Shown piece after piece: positions 1 through 12,000 of a stretch of DNA of 64,000 nt. The notes under the pieces were generated by a model that worked only from the letters and a program-made list of their open reading frames with translations, ran no database searches and was not told where the DNA came from. The translations under genes were made by a program, and so were the position numbers. Every line of letters starts with the position of its first letter. Position 1 is the first letter of the stretch. The stretch is taken from assembly GCA_963995525.1 (NCBI GenBank), contig OZ023217.1, positions 5,800,830-5,864,829 on the forward strand. Direction: 5' to 3'. Origin of the DNA: Escarpia spicata (taxonomy: Eukaryota; Annelida; Polychaeta; Sabellida; Siboglinidae).

Positions 1-3000
1 TAATTTGCGTTGCGAATTACGTCATACCAAACGTCATTTAGGAATACATCGAGAAACCGTTTTCTGTGTCTGTGTTTGGGTAGCGCCATCTAAAGGATGG
101 GCATTTTTGTTAGTATGTGTAATTGAAAGTGCACGAGAAATTGTCGAAAAGACTAATCGATTAAGATACTTGTTAGCGCAAACTTTAAAAAAGATGTCAC
201 GAAAATGTAACGACGTGTATATATATATGTAATATATATATATATAAATATATATATTTACATAAACAAATCGTTACAGTAAGTTGTAACGAAGTGCATT
301 TACTTTGTTACACGTCACCACGGGGAACACGCGTATTTCATGTATATCGAACGTTCTTGTATACATCAGAATTAAGTGGTATTAATTTAAGGAGTGTTTT
401 CTTGAGAACACAAGGTTGATCACTTCCAAGAACTGTCAACAGGATCTAAGTTAACTGATGATTAATGTATTGTGAAAATGTTTGGAGACGTTTGCCACGA
501 ACTAAAGAAACGTTGTATTGACTACGATTGGAGAAAAGTCGCTGTTTTGTGTTCTCATTTTAAGCGGTCTTTACCCACGCAAGTTTCTACGTGACTTGTT
601 GTCATCCATTTTGTACAAGTGCCACGTAATGGCACTATCAAAACAACTGATAGGGTGATTAATCCTGCCTTGTGATTGGTTGTCGAAAAGCAGTAAAGCC
701 TGCTAGGCACCTCCAATTCTATTGGCGATAATTGACAATTCTGTACATACCTGTATGAAAATTAAATCTTCAAAACTGCTATGTCACGATTAATTAATAA
801 AGTTAGTCTTTATGCTAAAGATTGTTATCAGGAATGGGGCCAATTAAACAAAATCAAATTAATTACTTTACAATTCATACATTTTAAAATAAATTACATA
901 TGCATTTTGTAAGAGTAACTACTATAAAATAAATCAGACAATACTGTCTAGTCTGGTGAAGCTTGATATATAAACTCTGCAATTAACTGTAACTGGTATA
1001 TCTTCAAAACCAGACTTAATTACATTGACATCATTTGCATCTAATCATGCAGAAGGTGCTATTACAATTAGGTAATTGAACCTAACGTCCTGGTTATTAC
1101 ATGTACAGAATAGTCAAATGCTTTCCAGTATGGTTTAAAATTAAAGCTGGTAAGTGACTGATTCAAAATGTCAAACGATATAAAACAAGCATTTCATTTA
1201 GCATATTTATTTATCCAAGCCAAATGCACGGTACACACACAGAATGCTGTGTATATATTCTGTTTAGAAAAATAACTTAATCATATCCTATACAAGTGCA
1301 TTCAATCCTGACAGGAATATCATGTCACATCTATGATGATAAATCTGCAACCATTTGTCATGTCATTTGTCAGCCCTTTATTGCATACACGGTGTTTCCA
1401 TATCATAATAGGGAACCCATCTGACAACATGACGAAGAAATTTACTAAAGTATGCATGATCTTAAAATGTTTGTGACATTTTGATTATGCCTTATTTTCA
1501 GTTTCACGCAACTTATCGATAAATCACATGAAAGTTTCTATCTTAAAAACATGTGATGTTGTGCATCTAGTAGCCCACACATGCCAAAAAGCATTATGCA
1601 CATAAGCTCTTTAGAATGCTGTTTATCATTGTCTTAAATGTTAATCATTATTTCATCACTGACAGCAGAAGAATCATATAAATTGATCCACCAGCTTAGT
1701 TTTAGAACACTATATACAACACATCGCTGAAATGGCAAAACAAGGCTTAAAGCTTCAATCACCTCACTTTTACCTGTCAATGACTTCAATATATATATTT
1801 TGCGATTAATAATAATTGACAGTGACAACCCTCCACTAGCACCCAAGGTGTACGCAACAACAAAGTGCCCCCCCCCCCCCCCCCATCAAAGGCTAACAGC
1901 ACACACAGGCCAATAGAACCAGTTACATTTGACATGTCCTGGACGGGCCCACCACAAAGACAGGGAGACGGATTTAGAAAATGGAGAGGATGGCAAGGCA
2001 GAGTGATGAATTAATGTTGTGGACCCCCTCCCCCACAGAGGAGCAAGGGGAAAAAGGCCAGGAGGGAGGTTATCGATAAGGAGTAACAGCAAGGATGGTG
2101 CATCTATACAGGAACCACTCTTACCCTTTAACGAACCGGGTCACTGTGAAAAACACACATAATCAATCTAATCAACAAAGCCACAAACGAACCGTGATAT
2201 TTATCTCCTCAATCCAGCGAGATACACATCACTTCCGCATTACAGCAGACCCCAGAAATGGCCCGAGTAACAGTTCTGCGTGCGACAGCTGAGCTCCGAT
2301 GCATCTGGCTGCCCGTGATACTTGCTGACCGCTAACCACTAACTCACGAATCAAGTCAATGACCTTAACGGACTAGCTTTACCGCGATATGCTGGTGCAT
2401 GCAAAATTTGGAGCGGACAGGTGTCAGGGAAGGGAGGAACGGCAACGGATTGCCCTGAGTGTATCAGAAAGTCAATAGCTGGCCGTTGAGTGCAACATAA
2501 ACTGTGTTAACTCATCTCAGCTGCGATCTGGTGTCGAAGCGATTGTTGCGACATCCCTCGTTTGATTCTCTGGGACCACAGCCCAGCCACACTGTCTCGC
2601 GCGGGGGTCGCATAATCTTTCATGGATCAGGTTGCCATATAGCCAACGTTAAGGTAATTAAATCGCATTGCAAGTGGCATTTAATTGGTGGGGGAGTGTT
2701 CTGTTGGTATAGAGGGCACGACCGAGGGTGACGTGATGTGTCAATGGTTCGGTGTGGAAGGACTTTTATGTAACCAGGGTCATTTTTATAAAACAGTGAT
2801 CAACCCAACAGCCGACGGTCACAATGATGACGTTGTGAACGATCACAATACGGAATGACCTTTGGGTGAATTGTTGTTTTCATTAACAAAACGTGCAAGA
2901 ATTGCAGAAAATTACTTTCTGATTGAGGCTCAGTTATAAAGGGATCAAACACTGGTTGACTTTTGAAAGAATTAACTCCCAAGATGCGTTGTTTTCAATG

Positions 3001-4575
3001 ACAAAAACTGCCAGAATCACCAAAAAAAATGTGTTGCTTTCGTGTTTTTTACAGTAAACTATGCATAAATTTATGATTAATCTGCAACAATTTACGTATT
3101 AACGAATTCACCCTGTTACACTGTTGTAACAAACTTTACGAAATGTACTCAAACCAGGTACACCTAATGAGACATCCAACTCCCGACACGTGGCATTTGC
3201 GGGTCCTTTGAAGTGGATGAAAGATGTCAACTACACTCTATACATCACTATGAATACAACACACTTCCTGTCAACGTTTTATCATAAGTGAGTTTCTGAT
3301 AAAGTGCTCAACTATGTGACTGGTGTCGAACCGGTATCCAAACTATGTGAGAAAACTTTCGTCATAGAAATAAGCCAGCAGCATGGGGATTGAAACACCT
3401 GTGCCCTACAGACGGAAATAGCAAAATAATCGTGCCAAGACAAAAATAACTCCAGGAAGCTGGCCAGTTGGAAGTAATAGTCTTACGGTGTCACTCTATA
3501 TTATATATGTGTGTGTATATATATATATAACATATTATAAATGTTATATAGTTTATATCAATTTACATATTAAATATTCCAGGGCTAAATGTAATAACCA
3601 TAAATTCGGAATGGACACAATTTCCTTGTAATCTACTGTAACTATGTCAGCCCTTGCTACCAGTAGGTTTCACTTTAGATTCTCGAGATATTCCTGTATC
3701 ATGTAAAAGTTTTATTTGCTGTTTGAGGATGAAACATATAAGTGAGGCTTTCGGTAAAACAACCAACATATATATATATATACACTGCATCATAACTCTG
3801 ACAAAATAGTCTATGAAACATGTTAAGATATTGCTGCAATGCCAGGAGTTATTTATTAAAGCTACAATGACTGCAAATTTGCAAAGATCTCAAACTTCCA
3901 ACTAATGAAATCTACATAAAACTCCTTTTATTCACATGAGAACGAGCCCAGTAATAGTTGCAAAGATGTTTATAAACATAGATGTGTCAGAATTCACATC
4001 ATTTAATATCATTTACATCTATATACTATCTGATTGCATCATGATGTTGCAAAAATTCGATCCTATTTTGGAATATGCTACATATCAGACCGGGGTGAAC
4101 TGATGTTAATCAATTTTTATTTGCACTTCCTTGTAAATGGTCAGACATTAAAGCATTGAAACATTACTTTATTTCAACCATTGCTAACAGCCATGATATG
4201 AGTAAATCAACTCTACAACGCTCGTATTTTTCTGAACATTTCCTCTTTATACAATAAATGTACAAATCTTATAATTTTATTGTGAAATCAGGTTATCTAG
4301 TGTCAAGGTCTAACATAATGATGTATTTTAAAGTCTCAACCCTGCAAATGTGTTTCAACAGACCACACAATGTTATAATTCAATTGGACCATTGTTTCAT
4401 TTGAATATTTTGCCCCAAATATTGTGTTTACGTCGCATGTTAACTGCCAGATCATTATCCACAACCTGGTACCAATCAAATTATTTTAAAAACTTGTGAT
4501 TCAGTAAAACATCTTTGGGCAATCAATATATTAAAAAAGACAGAACATTATAGAACATTGTTTTACTATGAAAAT
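1..4575. other. No recognised gene; AT-rich flank
   Basis: Short open frames here match nothing I know and lack coding character. Visible items are TA-rich microsatellites at about 217-261 and 3507-3530, a run of 17 C at 1868-1884, and a less AT-rich, CpG-containing block at about 2200-2760 that could be regulatory. On the receptor strand this lies downstream of the DDR gene. Confidence 0.6.
1868..1884 (+). repeat. Poly-C run of 17
   Basis: Uninterrupted C run. Length is unreliable in any assembly, and it is prone to slippage. Confidence 0.9.
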
Positions 4576-4767
4576 GATCCCACTTTAAGTGTTTATTTCT
4601 GGGTATTTGATCCCATCTTACTTTAAATGTTTATTTCTGGGTCTTTGATCCCATCTGACTTTAAATGTTTATTTCTGGGTCTTTGATCCCATCTGACTTT
4701 AAGTGTTTATTTCTGGGTATTTGATCCCATCTGACTTTAAGTGTTTGTTTTGGGGTCACTGATCCCA
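4576..4767. repeat. 38-bp tandem repeat, five units
   Basis: Units begin GATCCCA at 4576, 4609, 4647, 4685, 4723 and (partial) 4761. The first unit is 33 bp and the rest 38 bp. The core is GTTTATTTCTGGGT, with few mismatches between units. Confidence 0.85.
4592..4711 (-). promoter_or_regulatory. Cluster of four AATAAA poly(A) signals, 38 bp apart
   Basis: On the minus strand AATAAA occurs at 4597-4592, 4635-4630, 4673-4668 and 4711-4706, exactly 38 bp apart, one per unit of the tandem repeat. The unit nearest the gene has AACAAA instead. These are the first canonical signals after the DDR stop codon, about 1.04 kb downstream of it. Confidence 0.4.
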
Positions 4768-5754
4768 TATTTCGGAGGACGCATATGTTTCATGATTCAA
4801 CCCCTGAGGATGACTCCATCAATGGCCAGTCTCATGCCAGGGTATAGGTGTCGCTTATGAAGACTAATCAAAGAGAACAGACATAGGCAGGTTTATATAA
4901 GACAGCCACGAGGTGGGAGGGAAAGTATTGGGAAATAGGGAGGAGAACTGGGTTAATGAGGGATCAGGAGGAAGCCGCACCCACATCAGGGACAGGTGAA
5001 ACGATTAATCCTTCTCCCGCAACACTGCGGGGGTGTCAATGGCGATAATAATGACGTCTAATGAATAACCTTGCCCTCGTATGTAGTCCAGCACCTGTTC
5101 TTCCCGCGGTGTGGAAGGAGCGGACGTCAAAGGTCACCCGAGGTCATGCCTGGTGCACTCAACATTATTACCCTGACCCAACCTATTATTACTAATTAAT
5201 TAACAAGTGTGGACGCCACAGTGACGACGGTGGTAAGCCTCTTTACTGGTTCTCGCCGGCAGAGCTGATCTCACCAGTTCTCGCGGTGTGGACAATGCTG
5301 TGTGGTGGCGGCACTCCCTACGAGGTACACGCCGCTCCCCCGAGCCTTTTCACAGCCTCTCACAAACACAACAAGTCCGCACAACATGTAAACAAACCAA
5401 GAGGGATGGTGGCGGCTATATACACATGGCACATCGCTGAGTGTGGGGGATATATGTTGACTTGAAAGCAGTATATGTCTGACTCAGTCAGCTGCGGTGC
5501 GTGTGACGAAGCATCACACACTAATATCAAGAACATTTGGGCGGCCGCAAATGCACAGAATACACATGACATCATGTCAACGCTGCATGATAAAGCAGCT
5601 GGATTTGTCGCGTCATTGTTCATTTACATATTCACGACTACTGCACATGTGGACGTCCTTTAGAAGGTGCCACTGGAAGTGTTGCATTGTGGGTAAGGAA
5701 GCGATGGCAACTCCACCCTTGTCTGTCATACTAACACTGCCGGTGATCACGTAG
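4768..5754 (-). other. Probable 3' untranslated region of the DDR gene
   Basis: Roughly 1 kb directly after the stop codon, with no AATAAA on the receptor strand until the repeat at 4576-4767. It is more GC-rich and less repetitive than its surroundings. It contains a perfect AGGTCA direct repeat at 5131-5146. Transcript ends were not observed; the 3' UTR call is inferred from position and the first poly(A) signals. Confidence 0.45.
5131..5146 (+). promoter_or_regulatory. Perfect AGGTCA direct repeat with 4-bp spacer (DR4)
   Basis: AGGTCA at 5131-5136 and 5141-5146 are separated by CCCG. DR4 is the classical element for RXR heterodimers of thyroid-hormone or LXR type (family knowledge). It sits in the likely 3' UTR or downstream flank, so function is unproven. 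Confidence 0.35.
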
Positions 5755-6093
5755 CTATACAATCGGGACATTGAACTTCGTCGGCGTGGGCCGTTCGTCG
5801 TAGGGACTATATCCCATGTTCTTGCGCTGGAGAAACATGTGGATCTCGCGGAACGCAGGTCGACTCGTCACGTCGTAGTTCCAGCACTCCTTCATCAGAT
5901 CAAAGATCTCCTTTGGACAGTTTGTTGGCCGGATAAGCCACAGTTCCTGACTGTCGTTGCGGTAGTAGTGACCGCAGTTCTCAACCACCTGCTCATCGCT
6001 CAACTGGTCAAATGGCTGCTCCCTCGCCAGTGTCAGGATCTCCCACAGCGTCACGGCAAACGACCACACGTCACTCTTCGGCGAGAACTTCCC
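5755..6093 (-). CDS. Ddr: DDR terminal exon: kinase C-lobe and C-terminal tail (residues 798-909, stop)
   Basis: Encodes [57 protein letters not shown] and a tail ending NVPIV before TAG. The C-lobe is DDR-like throughout (QPxxQLSDEQVxEN). Human DDRs stop a few residues after the last kinase helix; here about 20 residues follow it, including Y892-S-P-Y895-D-E and TPTKFN. The acceptor is cttctgcag/GGG, phase 0. Confidence 0.96.
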   Translation of the reverse strand, partial: GKFSPKSDVWSFAVTLWEILTLAREQPFDQLSDEQVVENCGHYYRNDSQELWLIRPTNCPKEIFDLMKECWNYDVTSRPAFREIHMFLQRKNMGYSPYDERPTPTKFNVPIV

Positions 6094-9000
6094 CTGCAGA
6101 AGTGCATAATGAAACTTTGTTAAACAGCAGCACGCATACTTTCTTATCTTGTAATTTTTTCATATTAAAATTTCAACAGCTATTGTGTGCTCAGAAATGA
6201 AGGGCATAATTGACAACATTTTATTAGTTAAAGTTTCAGTGATCAGAAACCTCCCACAACCATTAAGCCCAAACAAAAAATGAACGATGAAAAATTGTAT
6301 GTCCTTGCAATTGTATATTTGTGAGAGGGCATTTATAGTACATGCTAACATTATTTAGTTATTTTGTATAGCAATGTCAGAAGTCAGTAGAAGTCAAATG
6401 ATGAAGCTGTCTGAGCACAGAATCAGGGATTTAATTATGAGTTAGATCATATTTATGTAAGTCCAGTAAACTGGAGTGCATGCTTTTTATCATGGTGGTC
6501 AGTGGTGCAGTTCTGACTGCTGACCAATGCTTCAAGTTTGCCAAACCCAGTCACATAGCGATATGTAATTCAAGTGGCGCCCTCTCGTCGATAGTGTTGA
6601 AAACGTTTTATTTATGCTACCTGACTACAATGTTCTCAAATGTGAATAACAAACGGTCAAACATTGGGGGAAACAGGTATAAAAACTGACAGATGTCTAA
6701 GGTGAGGTTGCATAAGTTTATGATGTCCAAAAATGTATGGCTATTGAGAGGGAAGTGCGTGTAGAAAATGGAAACAAATTTGCCCAACCCAGCCCAAAAT
6801 AAATGCCTAATGGTGTATTGTTCAGTGGCACCATCTATCGGAGTTTTGAAACCATAATTATTAGAAACAATGTCTGAATGTACGAACTTTACATTTTCAT
6901 GTTCCGGTTCATATAAGTGAGGAAACTATAACTTTTTTAAATGGCTGAAGTCTAAAGGGTTAAAGGCACTAGGACACTATAGAACACTAGGACACTCACC
7001 AGTAGGACACTCTCCCAGGCCATCCAGCGGATGGGTAACACAGCCTTGCCCTCAATGCGGTAGTAGTCGCGACTGTAGAGACTCCGACTCATCCCAAAGT
7101 CCGAGATCTTGATGGTGTAGTGTGCCCCCACAAGACAGTTGCGAGATGCAAGGTCTCGGTGCACCACATTCAGAGACTCGAGGTACTTCATCCCGGACGC
7201 AATCTGACCCGCCATGTAGATGAGACAGCCATAGCTAAAATAGACAGTGGTATGGTCAGTGATGTCATCAGATGCGACACTTCATACAGAGTACAGTACA
7301 GGTACATTTGACCAAACTGAGGAAAAGTCAAAATACATTCATAGGGGTGATTTAAATTTTTTTTATTGTGCATGCGTGCATGTGCGTGCGTGTACGTGCT
7401 TGCGTGTGTGTATTCAAATGACACAGTGGTCAACAAGCAAATACTTTAGACAAAAACACAACAGATTATATTTTAAGCAGATATGTTTATTACCTTATTA
7501 GATGTCGATGGCTGGCACAGTAGCTCAAATAATCAGACCCAGCCTTCGGACTTGTACTATTATTTGTGCAACTCCGCCACCATCTGGTTCAATTATGGAA
7601 GTATGCAATTTGCAAAGGCATCATCTTATATAAAAAAATCTGAAAGAAGTCACAAGGCTCACCTGATGACACGGAAGTTTCGATTTCGCTCCAAGGTGTT
7701 GCCCTCTTGTGTGACGCACTGTTGCAACAGTTGGTGGAGATCACCGAACTTCATGTATTCAACGATGACAGAGAGTGGTTCATCCCGTGTACACACGCCA
7801 AGTACACGCACAATGTTGACATTGTTCAGTCGCGACATAATCATTACCTCCTTATTAAAGTCGGCCCTGCGAATAGCAATGATGTCGCTTTAATTAAATT
7901 CATTTTGTATTACAGGTTTGCAACATGTGATGTTTAAAATATATACGTTTGTATTTACAGATACCAAAATAATGGAGCAAACGTTTTATAAAATGCAAAT
8001 TTTTACAAATCTCTGAGACAGTCCCAAGCACATTTATAAAAACCTGACAAATAACTGAAAATGTGATACTAATGTTTCACAATAAAAATTGCAGATATTT
8101 CCAAAACTATTGTTTTGCCATTTAGTTGTTGTCTACATTACCTAAAACATCCTCAGCTCAGCTGATTGGCGGATGATTTATGTAGCACAGAATTACCACA
8201 GAAAACACATAACTTCATAAACGATTGTTTAACATTTGTATGGACTCTTAACCTCTAAGAACCCATAACCTATAGGGAACTTAAACAAAATAAAATCATC
8301 ACATTTCTTCCAAAGGGATCATAGATAAACCCCTGAAAGTTTGGTGCCAGAGATGCAAGGTGTCTAGTAGAAAAAACAAAACATACATACATGCGCCTGC
8401 TCAGTTACAGACAGATGTTTCTCCCATGTCCCCCCACCTACCTTGCCTGGTCGTCGGCGTCCCTGCGCAAGGTCTTCACCGCCACCACCATGGACATGGC
8501 GCCAGTGCGACTCACGAGGAAGTCATCACCAAGCAGGTCTGCGATTCGCTGAGCCTCACACAGATGAACCTATCACAGACAAACAAAAACAATTATTGTT
8601 TTTTATTATTATACATATATAATCCCAATGCTTATTTTTATTATCATCTTATCTTACAAGTAGTGTAATATTGACAGAATACATTTTTTGACATTATAAT
8701 TTTGTTGGAAGTCATCGCATTCCAGTGACTTTTCAAAAATTAACTTTGTCCAAGCATGTTTGCTATTCGGCCACTGTCTGTCCAACAAAAAACTACACTT
8801 CTTTCTATTATTATCAACAATCAAAAACTGCATGTTTTGTTCTAGCCAGAGAACCAAAAAACTGTGCGTTTATTTATATTTATCAACAATCAAAAATTGC
8901 GAATTTTGTTCAAGCTAGAGAAAACCAAAAAAACTGCACTTCTTTTTGATCAACAATGAAAAACTGCATATTTTGTTGTAGCTAGATAACGAAAAAACTG

Positions 9001-12000
9001 CATTTCTTTCTGTTTATAAACAACTAAAAACTGCACATTTTGTTATAGCTTGTGAAGACTTGGGATCTCACCTCCCCAAACTGTCCCTCTCCCAGTTTCT
9101 CTATGAAGCGGAGGTTCTCTCGGGGAAATTCCATCACAGAGAAGTCGTCTGTCCACAGCTTGTCCATCCCGGTGGGGGTGGAGTAGACGCTGTTCCCGCT
9201 TGCTCCCTGCAGGCTCACTTCTGGCACGTACAGGGAAGGGGGTAGGGTGGGGGAGACAAGCCCAGGAGGTGTTGTCTTCCCCCCACAGCCCATGTAGGAA
9301 GACTTGGTGACGTCAGGAACGGCATACTCCTGTGACACGCCCGTACTGTCTGTCAACACAAACGACACGTCATCGTCAGTGGGTATGTCAGAGGTACTTT
9401 AGATTACAGACATATGCGTACCTTAAACGGAGTGTTTTTGTTCTTTTGATAATAAAATCAGGAGCTAGAGTATAAAGTAGATCTACTATAACATTCTGAC
9501 CACTGTAATATGTTTTAATGAATCATTTGTTGTTGTTGTTAAGTGTTTGGGAGGACACAGCTTGTTTACATGGCAGTGGCTTCTTACGATGTAACCAGTC
9601 AGGTTCAGGCAGCATGTCGCTTTCGAAGGCGTTGTTTCAGGCATGAACCCATGATGGCAGTATAATTTTATTAACATTAGAAGTTCTGCTGTCTTCGAGA
9701 CACAACCTTCCTTGAATTATCTTATTATTGATGGATCTAGCACATTATGATTTGCTTTCATCGCCATCAAAATTAGGCACATGATCTCCGTCTTTGCCTT
9801 GCCAAAAATGTTGATAACATTAATATACTTGTATTACATGACTAATATGGCATGACAAGATTAAACATTCCTGCATATACTCAACCACATGTCCAGCATC
9901 CATTTTTGATGGACTGTCGGACCTTGTTGCTAGGCAACAAGACATGTGATTGATACATCAACTGCGTTCTATCAGCACTGAGAACTCACCTGACAAATCG
10001 GGTGTATCAGGAAGCTCTGGCAGTTGTCGAGCCTGGATGACGTCAAATGGTTCCCGATATGCACTCCCATTCATCTTCTCCGTTAACTCCTCAGAGGTGG
10101 AGACACTGGTGTAGGCACCGTTCGACATCTTTGGCGGTGATGTCAGAGTTCGCAGGTCGTTGAGATTCAGCGTGATGTGCTGCTGGGCCTTCGCATCAAG
10201 CATCTTGTTGGCGTGGTTCCCGTTGGCATTGTACTTGTTCTTGCGACGTCGAACCACAAACACGAAGATGAAGACTGTGACGATGAGGAGGATGAGTGCA
10301 ACAAGACTGCCCACAATGATCCCGATCAACTGGTCGTCCAGAACCTTCGCTCCAGAGTCAGAGTTGACCACAGTCTCCGTGGATTGCGTCGAACCTGCAC
10401 AATCAACAAGTTTGCTTTACGGTCACCTCAGTAATACAGCCACCTCGCAATTAAGGTCACCCTAGGATAGTCCATATTATTTCTGTGACAGTAAAGAATA
10501 AGAAATTAGTCCTGCTAATATGGTCAACTCACCATTCTGGCCACTTTAGCCCAGTCCAAGGGTGACCTTAATAGTGAAGTGTCACTCTATCCAATCCTTA
10601 GAACTGCTCAGAGTACTTTACTCTCTACTCCTTGGCAGACCTGTTCAATCGAACACCATTTCCACTTCTCTAGGAAGCATTCAGCCATACTGCAATTAAT
10701 GTGCGAAGACTATTCGTACATCCACCATTGTCCCTAGCCAGGTATTCATTCATACAGTGAACTGGAGCAATGTAGAATGAACAAACTTGCCAAGGTACTA
10801 GTGTGGTTTATGACACTGTCTTATTGGGAAGGTAAAATATAGAGACATAAAAAACCTAGAGTAGACATTTAGAGATAAGGATTAACAAGTCTGAAGAAAA
10901 AACATAAACAAACATAATGTAAACAATGTGTGAACACAAGGTGTGTAAACAATGTGTGAACACAAGGTGTGTAAACAATGTGTGAACACAAGGTGTGTAA
11001 ACAATGTGTAAACAATATGTAAATAAACAAGGCGGAATGAAACAAGGTGTAATCAAACTCTGGATTGAGATCAAATGCAATATTTACGTTAAACTCAAAT
11101 ATTTGTCGACTCATGTGACTACTAACAACTCTGGTATAATATTCATTCAGGAATTTACAACCATTGCCTTTAAAACCTCTATACAAAGTGAATGGAGATC
11201 ATTATTTGACATTTCTGACCGACTGTCAACTTTTTAACCAGACAAATTAATAATAATTGATTATAAAATTCTTGTAGCATCAAGAACTTGAGTTCAGAGG
11301 TGTAACAAACTAGACTCGTGAGGAAGTCTTCCATGAACAGATGCCATCATTAGAACAAGAGACCATAACAGATTTAGTGTGGAAAAATAATTCAGAAAAT
11401 AAATAAAAAAGTTAAAAAATGTAATTATAATTTTGAACGGGCAGCAGTGACATCAGCAGGGACTCAGTGGCGCCCTCTGTGGTCCTACCTGGGGTGAGAT
11501 CGTGGCGGGGAGCGACGTCCACTTCCATGTATTTAGGCTGCCCGTGTGGGCCGACAGGCAGAGGGGACGTGACAGTAGATGGATAGCCTGTCTCCTCCGA
11601 GAAATTACCAACTGCAACAACTGAAAAATACACATCAATGAAACTTTTAATTATGTAACTGCTTGTGTGAAAACATTACATAACGATAAATGAATTTTCA
11701 TTATTTGTTTCATTCAAAACTAGCACAAATGGCAGAAGTTATTCCTGGTTCAAGGAATCTTGTTTGTCATCTTTATTATCTATAACTCCCGTTTTAGTTA
11801 TCTATTAATATGATAGACAACACATTGACTACTTTTATGGACAATAAAGTTACACAATATTTTAGTTTCAAGTTGAAAAATGGCTTGGCATTCTATATTC
11901 ACCAAACTTTCAAGACAAATCTGTTAAGATTATTCTTAATAGAGCAAAATATTACAGAAAAGTAAAAAACTGAAACATGTGCAGAACAATTCAACCACCA

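Noticed and set aside
5..232. 75-codon plus-strand open frame at the window start
   Set aside because: Ends in a TA microsatellite, resembles no protein family, and no splice or start context supports it.
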